A stretch of 64,000 nucleotides of DNA from Gordonia spumicola (GTDB lineage: Bacteria; Actinomycetota; Actinomycetes; Mycobacteriales; Mycobacteriaceae). Positions 28,750 to 36,856 of the stretch are shown piece by piece. The position numbers and the translations under genes are program-made. The stretch spans positions 62,001 through 126,000 of the forward strand of contig NZ_BJOV01000005.1 of assembly GCF_009932475.1 (NCBI RefSeq), given 5' to 3'. Position 1 is the first letter of the stretch. The number at the start of each line of letters is the position of its first letter. A model generated the notes under the pieces. That model saw nothing but the letters and a program-made list of their open reading frames with translations, was not told the DNA's origin and did not search any database.

Positions 28750-28895
28750 ACTTCTTGACCTGGGACGTTACTCGGCAGTCTTCTGTTTCAGAATGACTTT
28801 GCACAAGCGCAGTAGGCAGGTCCGTCGAACTCGCCGTACTGATCATGCCTGAGCTGTGGCATCAGCTCGACCAACATGCGGAACGCACCGCAACG
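28750..28895 (-). promoter_or_regulatory. Probable CRISPR leader
   Basis: This 146-bp stretch next to the undegenerated end of the array is more AT-rich than its surroundings (for example TTCTGTTTCAGAATGACTTT on the plus strand) and has no convincing gene. Its place fits the leader and array promoter. It ends at the stop of the ECF sigma factor gene. Confidence 0.55.
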
Positions 28896-29717
28896 TCATT
28901 GGACCGCCACTACCTCCACCGACGCCAACTCCTCCGCTCGCAACACCGAGTCGATCGACGCGATCGCGCCGCTGGGCGAGAACGCGACGTCCATGACGAG
29001 GTAGAGCCGGGTGACAGGGTGCGGAACCACGACGCCGATACGGCCGTCGACGAGGACGGTGATCGCGGTCTTCGCGCGGAACATGAAGGCTTCGGCGATC
29101 GCGGGTGCGCCGCTGACGAGTTCGAGGGGCTTGTCGTCGGTGTAGGTGCGGAACACGGCGTCGGGGTCGAGGAGTTCGACGAGGGCGGTGAAGTCGCCGT
29201 CGCGCGACGCGGACAGGAATGCGGTGACGGCCTTGGCACGGCGAGAAGTGGCGGTCGGAGGCGGGCCGGAGACGCGTCTGCGGGCACGACTGGCGACCTG
29301 TCGGGTGGCCGCGGGCGACTTCCCGAGGATCGACGCGACGTCGTCGAACGGCACGCCGAACACATCGTGGAGGACGAAGGCGATGCGTTCGGCCGGATTG
29401 AGCGAGTCGACGACGGCCCCGAGGGCTGAGCCGACGGCGTCCGCGAGTTGCGCCTCGTCGCCGGGGCCGGCGTGGAGGTCGACTGGCTCAACCGCATCGA
29501 TGGGCGCGGTGTCGCGTCGTGCCCTCAACATGTCGAGGCAGATGCGGGAGACGACGGTCGTGAGCCACGCCGTCGGATTGTCGATCTCGTCGTCCACGCC
29601 CGCGGTCCGAAGCCACGCCTCCTGCACGGCTTCCTCTGCGTCCGTTGGTGATCCGAGGATTCGAGTCGCCACTGAGAGCAATCGTGGGCGGGCGATTTCG
29701 AAGTCGTTGATCTGCAT
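28896..29717 (-). CDS. ECF sigma factor with C-terminal SnoaL-like domain (ECF41/SigJ type)
   Basis: A 273-residue sigma factor. Region 2 has FEIARPRLLSVATRILGSPTDAEEAVQEAWLR (about residues 6-37); region 4 has LNPAERIAFVLHDVFGVPFDDVASILGKSPAATRQVASRARRRV (about 110-153). It is followed by a SnoaL-like domain (AFLSASRDGDFTALVELLDPDAVF, AIAEAFMF) that in ECF41 factors regulates activity in place of a separate anti-sigma factor. The gene faces a carboxymuconolactone decarboxylase-like gene, the standard ECF41 partner. Two promoters matching the ECF41 consensus lie between them. The WLPEP linker motif of classical ECF41 is not obvious, so the exact subgroup is open. Confidence 0.85.
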   Translation of the reverse strand: MQINDFEIARPRLLSVATRILGSPTDAEEAVQEAWLRTAGVDDEIDNPTAWLTTVVSRICLDMLRARRDTAPIDAVEPVDLHAGPGDEAQLADAVGSALGAVVDSLNPAERIAFVLHDVFGVPFDDVASILGKSPAATRQVASRARRRVSGPPPTATSRRAKAVTAFLSASRDGDFTALVELLDPDAVFRTYTDDKPLELVSGAPAIAEAFMFRAKTAITVLVDGRIGVVVPHPVTRLYLVMDVAFSPSGAIASIDSVLRAEELASVEVVAVQ

Positions 29718-29718
29718 G

Positions 29719-29745
29719 TGTCACATCCTTGTCGGTTGATCCGTC
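29719..29745 (+). promoter_or_regulatory. ECF41-type promoter TGTCACA-N16-CGTC (rightward)
   Basis: TGTCACA at 29719-29725, exactly 16 bases, then CGTC at 29742-29745. This matches the published ECF41 consensus in full and points at the decarboxylase-like gene 76 bp downstream. It starts two bases from the sigma gene start codon. Confidence 0.8.
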
Positions 29746-29753
29746 ATATGTGT

Positions 29754-29780
29754 GACGGAGCAAAAGCTTCGTGTGTGACA
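29754..29780 (-). promoter_or_regulatory. ECF41-type promoter TGTCACA-N16-CGTC (leftward)
   Basis: On the minus strand TGTCACA is at 29780-29774 and CGTC at 29757-29754, again with a 16-base spacer. It points at the sigma factor gene (start 29717), so the sigma factor probably drives its own gene. It lies eight bases from the rightward promoter. Confidence 0.78.
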
Positions 29781-29820
29781 CCTCGGCGACACCGTCGACC
29801 GCGATGCAAGGAGAACCACC

Positions 29821-30279
29821 ATGAACGCTCGGATGACCAACCCCGTGATGCTGCTGCCCGGCCTGTTCAACGGGATGAACGAGATCGGGAAGGCGATCGC
29901 CGCGACCGGCTTGCCACAGGACCTGTGCGAGATGGTCAACATGCGAGCCAGCCAGATCAACGGCTGCTCGACGTGCATGGACGGGCACTGGCGGATCGCC
30001 CGCAAGCTCGGCGTCAGCGACGAGAAGCTGTTCGCAGTCGGTGCCTGGCATGACATGCCGTACTTCACCGACGCCGAGCGCATCGCTCTCGAACTGACCG
30101 ACGAGCTGACCCGCCTCGCCGACAACCCGACGGCTGTCTCCGACGATCTGTGGGATCGTGCAGCCGACGAGTTCGACGAGGCTCAGCTCGCCGCGCTTGT
30201 CGTCGCGGTCGCGAACATCAACATGTACAACCGCATCAATCACGCGACCCGTCAGGTCGGGGGCTCCTGGAAGCCGTGA
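29821..30279 (+). CDS. Carboxymuconolactone decarboxylase/AhpD-like protein
   Basis: A 152-residue protein of the CMD/AhpD fold. It has the redox motif CSTCMDGH (about residues 47-54) preceded by MVNMRASQINGC, and ends with NINMYNRINHATRQVGGSWKP. Proteins of this type with CxxC act as peroxidase-like or thiol-linked reductants; they are the usual regulon member of ECF41 sigma factors. AAGGAGA is upstream of the ATG. The last 78 bases of this gene occur a second time at 30652-30729. Confidence 0.88.
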   Translation: MNARMTNPVMLLPGLFNGMNEIGKAIAATGLPQDLCEMVNMRASQINGCSTCMDGHWRIARKLGVSDEKLFAVGAWHDMPYFTDAERIALELTDELTRLADNPTAVSDDLWDRAADEFDEAQLAALVVAVANINMYNRINHATRQVGGSWKP

Positions 30280-30316
30280 AGATGCTCCACCTCAGGCAGC
30301 AGGAGGGGGCGGTCGG

Positions 30317-30502
30317 TCAGTTCGCAGTGCGTCGTCGTCGGCGAGCGATGTAGACGAAGCGTGCAGTTCCGCTGACGATCTGCACACCGACGACACACGC
30401 CAGCAGCCACGTGATCCACGACGGCTGGCTGGTGAGAAGCGCGCCGACGAACAGTACCACGGTCACGGCGAGGTAGGCCAAGGTCTCTTTGAGATCGAAC
30501 AT
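30317..30502 (-). CDS. Small two-helix membrane protein
   Basis: A 61-residue protein with two hydrophobic stretches (LAYLAVTVVLFVGALLT and WITWLLACVVGVQIVSG) and a basic end IARRRRRTAN. No known family. The ribosome-binding site is weak, but the hydrophobic pattern and codon use look real. It converges on the CMD-like gene. Confidence 0.5.
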   Translation of the reverse strand: MFDLKETLAYLAVTVVLFVGALLTSQPSWITWLLACVVGVQIVSGTARFVYIARRRRRTAN

Positions 30503-30651
30503 GTCGGAATCAAATCACGGGACTCCGACAATTGTTGACCACGATTGGAGGCGTCGGGGTGTAGTGGAGGACGACGGGTTCGCGTTCCACGGCGGCACCG
30601 AGGAGATTCCCGGTGACCTGGTGCCGGCAGCCGTCGAGACCCCGGCCTCAC

Positions 30652-30729
30652 GTCGCGATCGCGAACATCAAGATGTACAACCGCATCAATCACGCGACCC
30701 GTCAGGTCGGGGGTTCGTGGAAGCCGTGA
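30652..30729 (+). repeat. 78-bp duplicate of the 3' end of the CMD-like gene
   Basis: These bases repeat 30202-30279 with only a few changes, including the coding end NRINHATRQVGGSW and the stop codon. Without an upstream gene body it is a pseudogene fragment. It overlaps the 3' end of the next gene on the minus strand. Confidence 0.85.
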
Positions 30730-31345
30730 ACTTCTCCGGATGCTCCTCGGCGACGCGCATCGCTGTGTGGACCGCCTTCCGGAGCGCGATCGTCGCCTGC
30801 CGTTGACGCTCCCTGCCTGCGGTGATTGCTGCGCCGTGGGTCGGGCAGTGTTCTGTCTCGTTCCACTTCGCTTTGCACGCGATGTGCACGTCGAGCCACT
30901 CTCGTTCGTGGCGCTGGATATCGTCGAGTTCCTGATCAAAAACGAACATGTGCGGTCGGAGTCCTTGAGCTCGAACGAAGGCGAGGGCCTTGGCCGCCTT
31001 GGAGGCATCCTGCGACCATGCTCGGGCCTCGCCGAGATTCACCTCCGCAGTCTCGGGATCGGAACCGAGCTCGTCCAACGCGCTGGCGCTCCACGCTCGG
31101 TCCTGTTCCACGGCGAGGCCTGCCGCTCCGGCTAACGCCTCGGGGTCGTTTCCGAAGAGGAACGCTCGCTCGGCGACCGTCACCGGCTCGTCGAGGTTCT
31201 CCAGGTGAAGGACGCACAACTGGCCGATGCTGAGGTCTCCAACGAGACGCGTGTCCGATGATCCGCAGTCTCTCGGGGCGTTTCCCGACTGCGGGGAGTC
31301 CGAAGGAGTGTTCATGTCGGGGACAATATCGCTGGGATGCGACAA
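30686..31345 (-). CDS. Hypothetical protein
   Basis: A 219-residue soluble protein that I do not recognise. It has a helical middle (VTVAERAFLFGNDPEALAGA, KAAKALAFVRAQGL) and a charged segment with two cysteines and two histidines (HIACKAKWNETEHCPTHGA, about residues 159-177) that could bind metal. The C-terminal 15 residues (NPRPDGSRD end) are encoded by antisense of the duplicated CMD fragment, so the original end was probably replaced. The start may be the listed one or the ATG at 31315. It stands divergent from the NADAR gene. Confidence 0.55.
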   Translation of the reverse strand: MSHPSDIVPDMNTPSDSPQSGNAPRDCGSSDTRLVGDLSIGQLCVLHLENLDEPVTVAERAFLFGNDPEALAGAAGLAVEQDRAWSASALDELGSDPETAEVNLGEARAWSQDASKAAKALAFVRAQGLRPHMFVFDQELDDIQRHEREWLDVHIACKAKWNETEHCPTHGAAITAGRERQRQATIALRKAVHTAMRVAEEHPEKFTASTNPRPDGSRD

Positions 31346-31565
31346 ATAGCTGGTGGACGCAACGGTTCGGTCGTCCGCATTGCATCGGCGTCGAGTGGCA
31401 TAGGGGACGACGGGACGCTCCTAGTCGGCATAGCGCTCGGCGTAAATGGAGTGCGCACGAATAGGCGACACGATAGTGTCCAGTCTGCCTGAATCGTGGG
31501 CCCTGAAGTAGGGCCGGTGCAGCGCAGGCTAGTCACACCCGTTACCCATTCAGAAAGGCGACCAG

Positions 31566-32039
31566 ATGCCGTACAGCCCGTCGTCGCCAACCATCGAGTC
31601 TTTCCGCGGACGCCACTTCTTTCTGTCGAACTTCTACGACAGCGAGTTCACCGTCCCGACCCTTGGGCTCGTCGCGACATCCGAGCATGCGTTCAACGCG
31701 TTGAAGTCGACGGACGCGGATGAGCAGCAGTTCGTGCTCGCCGCTGCGACGCCGGGTGAGGCCAAACGACGTGGACGCACTGTCACGTTGCGCCCGGACT
31801 GGGACAGTGGCATGCGCGTCCGCGCGATGCAGGTGGTCTTGCAGTACAAGTTCGGCTCGCGCGACATGCGAGGTCTGCTGCTCTCGACCGGCAACTCACG
31901 CCTCGTGGAAGGCAACACATTTCACGACAATTTCTGGGGTGACTGCAGGTGCGGTGGTTCGCGCTGTTCTGCGGCAGGAGTCAACATGCTCGGCGAGCTG
32001 CTCATGGCCGAACGGGCGAAAGATGCGCGGCTCAGGTGA
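31566..32039 (+). CDS. NADAR domain protein (YbiA-like)
   Basis: A 157-residue NADAR protein. Family features: ESFRGRHFFLSNFYDSEF (about 11-28), ATSEHAFNALKS with the conserved EHAF, and the C-terminal LVEGNTFHDNFWGDCRCGG and GVNMLGELLMAER. NADAR proteins bind ADP-ribose and NAD-like ligands; some are antitoxins that remove ADP-ribose from guanine bases in DNA next to DarT-type toxins. No DarT-like gene is seen beside it. AGAAAGG precedes the ATG at 31566. Probable member of the defence cluster. Confidence 0.85.
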   Translation: MPYSPSSPTIESFRGRHFFLSNFYDSEFTVPTLGLVATSEHAFNALKSTDADEQQFVLAAATPGEAKRRGRTVTLRPDWDSGMRVRAMQVVLQYKFGSRDMRGLLLSTGNSRLVEGNTFHDNFWGDCRCGGSRCSAAGVNMLGELLMAERAKDARLR

Positions 32040-32491
32040 CTGGAGGCGAGGTGGCTGCCTTGCGGTTACCCGATCGGGAAATGCCGCGCCGCGTCGTGGC
32101 TGTCGGCTGAGCATTTCGTCGCGTTGAGCCCGAGCAGGAATGTTGAGTGTACCGCCAGCTCTACGATCGTTGGCAAACCTGACAACGCGTGCGTGGTGTG
32201 CTGAACAATCCTTTCGTTCCCGGTTCTGACATTGTTCCACCGGTGGGTCGGGGGGACACGATGACGCAGGATGCCGTTACGGCGGATCGCCGAACTGTGC
32301 TGTGGCGAACCCTTGCTGTTTCAGGTCGCGGGCGAGCGTGCGTGGGAGGCCGGTACCGGTGACGTCATCACCCGTCGACGACGTTCGGGGCCCGGTGGGC
32401 AAGCGCGGTCGGCGAGGCGGAACTTCACGCCGACTGAACCCTGAACACGCTGCCGCTCCGTGAACTCGAGTTCGTCGAAGCGATGAGCGCT
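32040..32491. other. 452-bp region without a supported gene
   Basis: Short open frames exist on both strands but none has family features or a ribosome-binding site. Composition is mixed, with some AT-richer parts (TTGGCAAACC, GCTGAACAATCC). It may hold remnants of exchanged sequence between the NADAR and nuclease genes. Confidence 0.4.
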
Positions 32492-33457
32492 CTAGCTGTA
32501 GTGTGCTGCGGTCAACCACCTGCAGCGAGTGCGGTGCCGCTCGAGAGCCGCGAGTGAAGGCCGCTTCGCGTTGTTCGCTGGGAGGGAGATGGATGCTCCA
32601 TGGAGGTCTGAATACATGGATCCGCGAAGCTCCTCCGACAGAATCACTCGGTAGTCATCGTCGATCGCCAGCTGATGCAGGTCGAACAGTGTGTGGATGT
32701 CAGCGCGGAGCAGCAGGCCGTTCTGGACATGGTCGGTCTCGTCTCCGTTGTAAGGGTCGATGTGGGCGCCTTCTAGTGCTCCTTCGGCATCGAAGTCAGG
32801 GATGGCACATCTCCCCTCGTATGCGGTGATCAGCGAGCGACGGAACTTCCTCCCACCGCGTCGTACGGTGATCGCACTCAAAGTCTGCTCGCGCGAGTCA
32901 ACGCCGGGGGTATGCGTGTAGTCCGTGTGCGGATCCTGTGCGGTTTCGTCGTCGGACGTTGGATACTCAAAATCCCAACCTTTGAACGGCGCGTCGTCGT
33001 ACATGCTTCGGAGCTTTTCGAGATCGTCTTCGTCGGTTATCCGGTGTCCCGTAGCGCGATCGAACAAGGCGGTCGCGAGCATTGCTTTCAATTCGCCAAA
33101 CCTCGTCGGCGATGATGTAGGTTCCGGGGATAGTCCAGTGAATCGGAACCGGTGGGTGTATCCGCCCTCGTCTCGGTTGAGCCAATTCGCTTTGGCTCGT
33201 GATTCTGGAGTCAGTTCCTCAAGTGGCGTCGTGATGCGACCGTATCCCCGAAATCCGGTCTTGTCGTTCGACCCGTTCACCCAAAAGAAGACCTCGTCGC
33301 CGGGTTGAATCTCCTTGAAGACGCCGTAGTTTCGGATATCCCAGAGTTCGTCCTCGTAGGTCATGCCTGCGTGGACTTCGAGAGCGGGGTCGATCCGGAC
33401 GATCCAGCCGGTCATTTGTGCACATGCCTGTTCCAGGTTCGCTCCGGGTGGAGGCAT
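32492..33457 (-). CDS. EVE-like domain fused to HNH endonuclease
   Basis: A 321-residue protein. The N-terminal part (about 15-150) looks like an EVE/PUA-type modified-base reader: MTGWIVRIDP, ELWDIRNYGVFKEIQPGDEVFFWVNG, TGFRGYGRI. The C-terminal HNH nuclease has RRSLITAYEGRCAIPDFD, then EGAHIDPYNGDET (the H of HNH) and NGLLLRADIHTLFDLHQLAI. The usual second Cys of CAITGC is Phe/Asp here. Such fusions act as modification-dependent restriction enzymes. The start is ATG at 33457 (AGGA close upstream); ATG at 33415 is the alternative. Its 5' region was separated from the upstream DUF2075 gene by an ISL3 insertion. Confidence 0.78.
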   Translation of the reverse strand: MPPPGANLEQACAQMTGWIVRIDPALEVHAGMTYEDELWDIRNYGVFKEIQPGDEVFFWVNGSNDKTGFRGYGRITTPLEELTPESRAKANWLNRDEGGYTHRFRFTGLSPEPTSSPTRFGELKAMLATALFDRATGHRITDEDDLEKLRSMYDDAPFKGWDFEYPTSDDETAQDPHTDYTHTPGVDSREQTLSAITVRRGGRKFRRSLITAYEGRCAIPDFDAEGALEGAHIDPYNGDETDHVQNGLLLRADIHTLFDLHQLAIDDDYRVILSEELRGSMYSDLHGASISLPANNAKRPSLAALERHRTRCRWLTAAHYS

Positions 33458-33497
33458 GTCCTGGCGGAAGCCTGTCGGGCCGTGCTCGTTGTTAAGT

Positions 33498-34949
33498 GGC
33501 TCTTCGGATTTCAGAGTGCGTTGATCCGTTCGGCGAGCTGACCTGAGTGCAGTAGGGACCGCAAGATGTAGTGGTCGAGGTTGCGGAAGCCTTGGGCAAT
33601 TCCGCGCAGGTGTTCGAGGCGACCGTTGATCGCTTCGACGGGACCGTTGGAGACGCCGACGTCGAAGTAGGCGAGGATCTCCGCGCGTCGGTTCCAGAGT
33701 GTCCGCCCGAGTTGAGCGAGTTCTTCCAGCCCAGGCGGTAGGCCTTTCTGGATCCGTTTGAGGGCCTTCCACATCAGTTTCTTGCCCTCGCGGCGTTGCG
33801 GGTGCTCGTAGGCGGCGATGATCTGCAAGTAGATCTGGTGCGTGACCTCGACCGCGACGTGCTCATCTCGGCTGGTCAACGCCTCGAACAGCCGGACCTT
33901 CTGTTTGCCGGTCAGCAGTTCGGTCCGGGTGTGCAGGATCCGGCGCACCATGTAGAGCGGGTCACCGGCCCTGCCTCGGTGCCCGCACGTGTCCTGCTGG
34001 ACTCGGGTGCGGCAGCGGTCGAGTTTCTCCCCGGCCAGACGTACAACGTGGAACGGGTCCATCACGATCCGCGCCGCCGGGAGTTCTTCGGCAGTGGCGG
34101 TCTTGTAGCCGGTGAACCCGTCCATCGCCACGACCTTCACCCGATCCCGAAACCGTTGGTCACGCCCGCCCATCCACGTCTTGAGGACCATCTTCGATCG
34201 GCCGGCGATCATATCGAGCAGACGCGCCGGCCCAGTCCCCTCAACGACGGGGGTCAGGTCGATCAGAACCGTCACCCACCCCGAATCGCCTTGCCCGCGA
34301 ACGTGTTTCCACTTGTGCTCATCCACCCCGAGATGCCGTACACCGGCCAGGTGCCCGCCGTCGTAGACCAGAGCCCGAGCTGACTCGACCGCGACGGTGT
34401 TGACCGTGGCCCAGTCGATCCCGAGCTGTGCGGCGACCGCGGCGACGCTCATCTTGTCGATCGCGATGCGTTGCAGGATCCACCGCCCGGTGCGGCGGGT
34501 CATCACCGCTCGGGGCGCCGTGATCGTGGTGATGTCGGCACGAAACACCGACCTCGAACAGTCGACAGTGCTGCACACGAACCGCGGGACCGCCACATGC
34601 AGCAGCACCGGCCGCCCCGCGGCCGGGACATCAGTGAGGACCCGATCAACATGGTCACGCCGCTGACCAGCAACATCGCAGCCAGGACAGCGCGGATCAG
34701 GGTCGAGGATCTGGCAGAAGATGTGAGTCCGGTCGTCGATGTCGACGGCCGCTCCAATGATCGTGACGCCGAGTTCGACGGTTCGGCAGATCATGTCAGC
34801 AGCAGGGCACGTAGGCTCGTTCATGGGTCCTGTGGTCGTGAGGAAGATCGTTGAGGAACCTTCATTCTCACACCCAGGACCCGCCTACATGTTGTGGTCG
34901 TACGTGCTCGACCCGAACCTCATCTACGCACTCTTAGATCCGAAGAGCC
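33498..34949 (-). mobile_element. Complete ISL3-family insertion sequence with 8-bp target duplication
   Basis: The 1452-bp element is bounded by 23-bp inverted repeats (33498-33520, starting GGCTCTTCGGAT, and 34927-34949) that differ at three positions. The same 8 bases, TGTTAAGT, lie directly outside each end (33490-33497 and 34950-34957), the target duplication size expected of ISL3. A single intact transposase gene fills it. The clean duplication indicates a recent insertion, into the gap between the DUF2075 gene and the EVE-HNH gene. Confidence 0.95.
33511..34824 (-). CDS. ISL3-family transposase
   Basis: A 437-residue DDE transposase. The N-terminal zinc-binding part has CPGCDVAGQRRDH and CSTVDCSRS; an HTH follows (VAAVAAQLGIDWATVNTV); the catalytic core has HLGVDEHKWKH, VVAMDGFTGYKTA, ARIVMDPFHVVRLA and a late Glu in GPVEAINGRLE. 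These are the ISL3 signature blocks. The stop lies inside the left inverted repeat. Full length and uninterrupted, so possibly active. Confidence 0.95.
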   Translation of the reverse strand: MNEPTCPAADMICRTVELGVTIIGAAVDIDDRTHIFCQILDPDPRCPGCDVAGQRRDHVDRVLTDVPAAGRPVLLHVAVPRFVCSTVDCSRSVFRADITTITAPRAVMTRRTGRWILQRIAIDKMSVAAVAAQLGIDWATVNTVAVESARALVYDGGHLAGVRHLGVDEHKWKHVRGQGDSGWVTVLIDLTPVVEGTGPARLLDMIAGRSKMVLKTWMGGRDQRFRDRVKVVAMDGFTGYKTATAEELPAARIVMDPFHVVRLAGEKLDRCRTRVQQDTCGHRGRAGDPLYMVRRILHTRTELLTGKQKVRLFEALTSRDEHVAVEVTHQIYLQIIAAYEHPQRREGKKLMWKALKRIQKGLPPGLEELAQLGRTLWNRRAEILAYFDVGVSNGPVEAINGRLEHLRGIAQGFRNLDHYILRSLLHSGQLAERINAL

Positions 34950-34984
34950 TGTTAAGTGGTCTATTCAGTTGTCGCCGCGTGAGG

Positions 34985-36856
34985 TCAGCGAGTTCCGTCG
35001 ATCAGGCGACGAAGTGCGTCGCGCGTTTCGGGATCCGTGGAATAGATGACCGTCCCGACCATTCCGCGAGTGAGGAGAACCTTGTACACGTGCCGAACGA
35101 GACGGTCGAAGCGGAGGTCGGAGACCTTCGACGTGTTCCGGAAGTCGGGATCGCGATTGGCGCCGCGGTCGGTGACGAATCGGCCGTCGCGCCACAGGAT
35201 GTCGGGCCCGAGGATCACGCCGTTCCAGTCGTATTCGAAGCCTTGGGCGGTGTAGACACAGCCGACCTGGCCGAACCCGCCATCCTGAGTCGCCCACAGA
35301 GCAGACGGCGGAGCATCGCCGATTCTCCTGTCGCCCTTCACATTCCACGGCCGTGACCAGTCGTCGATCGTCACGTCGGGGATGAGTGCACCGTCCTTGG
35401 CGTCCGACCACGGCCAGCAGTAGCCCGCCGTGATGCGCGCCGAGTAGCCGTCGTCCATCTTCTCGACGAGACGCCGTTCGAGATCCCAGGGAGTATCGAC
35501 GACTTCGACCGCGAACTCGGGCGCGGGTTTCCAGACGGTGGGTTCGCCGTCGGTGAGACCGAGGAGCCGCTGAACCCAGTTGAGGTATTCGGCGCTGCCG
35601 CCGCACCGGAATTGCGAGTCGAGTTCGATGTGGACGGTCTCTAGGCCAAGTGACTTCGCGTATGACGTGATCTGTTGCAAAGACCCCATCTCGCCGGGTC
35701 TCACGACTTGGTGTTCGTCGAGGAGGAACACTGGAACTCGTGCGGCTGAGATCAATTCGTCGATCTGGGGACGGTCGGTTCGCAGCGCAGCCCTCGTGTA
35801 TCGGTCGACAGACGTCTCTCGGACGCGGTGTGCCTCATCCATGAGGAGGACGTCGAGATCGTTCGCGTCGGCGTCCATGAATTGGTTGAAGTACTTGAAC
35901 ATCTTCTGCACGCGCGGCGCACGATGGCCCGCCACTTTGCGCAGAGTTTGGGTGAATGATCGCGATCCCGTGGCGTGAAGGACGGTCCGACCCTGGCGCG
36001 CTAGTTCGCCGAGCAATTCGAGCGCGATCACACTCTTCCCGCTGCCGGGTCCGCCAGTGACGATGATGACGCGTTTCGAATTCGACTTCTTTGCGATGTC
36101 TACTTGGTGCATCACGATGTCGACGGCCAATTGCTGGTTTCCCAAAAGATGGAACTGCGACCTGTTCTTCACCTCATCTGCGGCGACCTTGAGCAATTGG
36201 CGCGATGGCGCGGCCGAGGAGTTGAGGAGCAGATCGGCGGATGCCTTTCCGCTCGTGTCCGACAGTCGTGACCGCAGGAAGTCGTGGAACTTTCCGCGGT
36301 CTGCGCCGGTGAAGAGACGGCCGGTCGTCGTCACCGGGACACCTTTCAGATCAGCGAGGAGACTGGGGTCGTTCGCGTTGTGCAGGTAGGCGGCACCCGC
36401 GAGCGCGTCGGGCTGGTCTTGCAGGACGTGAGCGAAGTCGTTGATGTAGTCGCAGTAACCACGAACCTGGAGGATCGGGTTGAGCTTCGGCCCGCCAGGC
36501 ATACCAGGTACTTCGACGAGCTCTGCGCTCTCTTCGAACGAGTACGCGGCGGTCCACTGCTTCAATTCGATCACGACGTACGACGGCTGACCGGTCGTCG
36601 GATGGACGCCTGCGAGGACGACGTCGGCACGCTTCGACGTGAGTGGCATGTGGTATTCGATCAGCATCTCGACGTTGTCGAGCCCCGCCTCACGTAAGTC
36701 TGCGGCCAGCGCTGGAAGGCTCCGTCGCCACGAGTTCTGTTCGGCTTCGCCCGCGCGGTGGCCTGACGTGAACAGCATCTGGCTCAGCAACTGCTCCACC
36801 AACGAATCAGGGTCACTCAACTGCGGATCGGCGGCAGTCGTACGAAGCAGCGTCAC
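34985..36856 (-). CDS. PD-(D/E)XK nuclease-DUF2075 ATPase/helicase-like protein
   Basis: A 623-residue protein. The N-terminal part holds a nuclease-like core: KRADVVLAG with Asp78 and VVIELKQW with Glu97 and Lys99. The DUF2075 motor follows with Walker A GGPGSGKS at 268-275, Walker B LDVLLMDEAHR, a DEHQVVRPGE motif and late helicase motifs VYTAQGFEYDWNGVILG and LLTRGMVGTVIY. DUF2075 proteins with such nuclease ends occur in defence islands; the precise target is not known. It lies directly upstream of the EVE-HNH gene in the pre-insertion arrangement, with the stop about 70 codons' worth of space or less from it, so the pair may have been an operon. Confidence 0.8.
   Translation of the reverse strand: MTLLRTTAADPQLSDPDSLVEQLLSQMLFTSGHRAGEAEQNSWRRSLPALAADLREAGLDNVEMLIEYHMPLTSKRADVVLAGVHPTTGQPSYVVIELKQWTAAYSFEESAELVEVPGMPGGPKLNPILQVRGYCDYINDFAHVLQDQPDALAGAAYLHNANDPSLLADLKGVPVTTTGRLFTGADRGKFHDFLRSRLSDTSGKASADLLLNSSAAPSRQLLKVAADEVKNRSQFHLLGNQQLAVDIVMHQVDIAKKSNSKRVIIVTGGPGSGKSVIALELLGELARQGRTVLHATGSRSFTQTLRKVAGHRAPRVQKMFKYFNQFMDADANDLDVLLMDEAHRVRETSVDRYTRAALRTDRPQIDELISAARVPVFLLDEHQVVRPGEMGSLQQITSYAKSLGLETVHIELDSQFRCGGSAEYLNWVQRLLGLTDGEPTVWKPAPEFAVEVVDTPWDLERRLVEKMDDGYSARITAGYCWPWSDAKDGALIPDVTIDDWSRPWNVKGDRRIGDAPPSALWATQDGGFGQVGCVYTAQGFEYDWNGVILGPDILWRDGRFVTDRGANRDPDFRNTSKVSDLRFDRLVRHVYKVLLTRGMVGTVIYSTDPETRDALRRLIDGTR

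Noticed and set aside
27246..28852. Several open frames of 150-313 codons across the CRISPR array on both strands, giving repeats such as APRASGDGP and GPSPLARGA
   Set aside because: They are a by-product of a 61-bp period in a high-GC repeat array. The repeated peptide is just the translated CRISPR repeat; there is no start signal or conserved domain.
33796..34383. Plus-strand frame of 195 codons inside the ISL3 element, suggesting a second IS gene
   Set aside because: It is antisense to the DDE core and has no family pattern; ISL3 elements carry one transposase.
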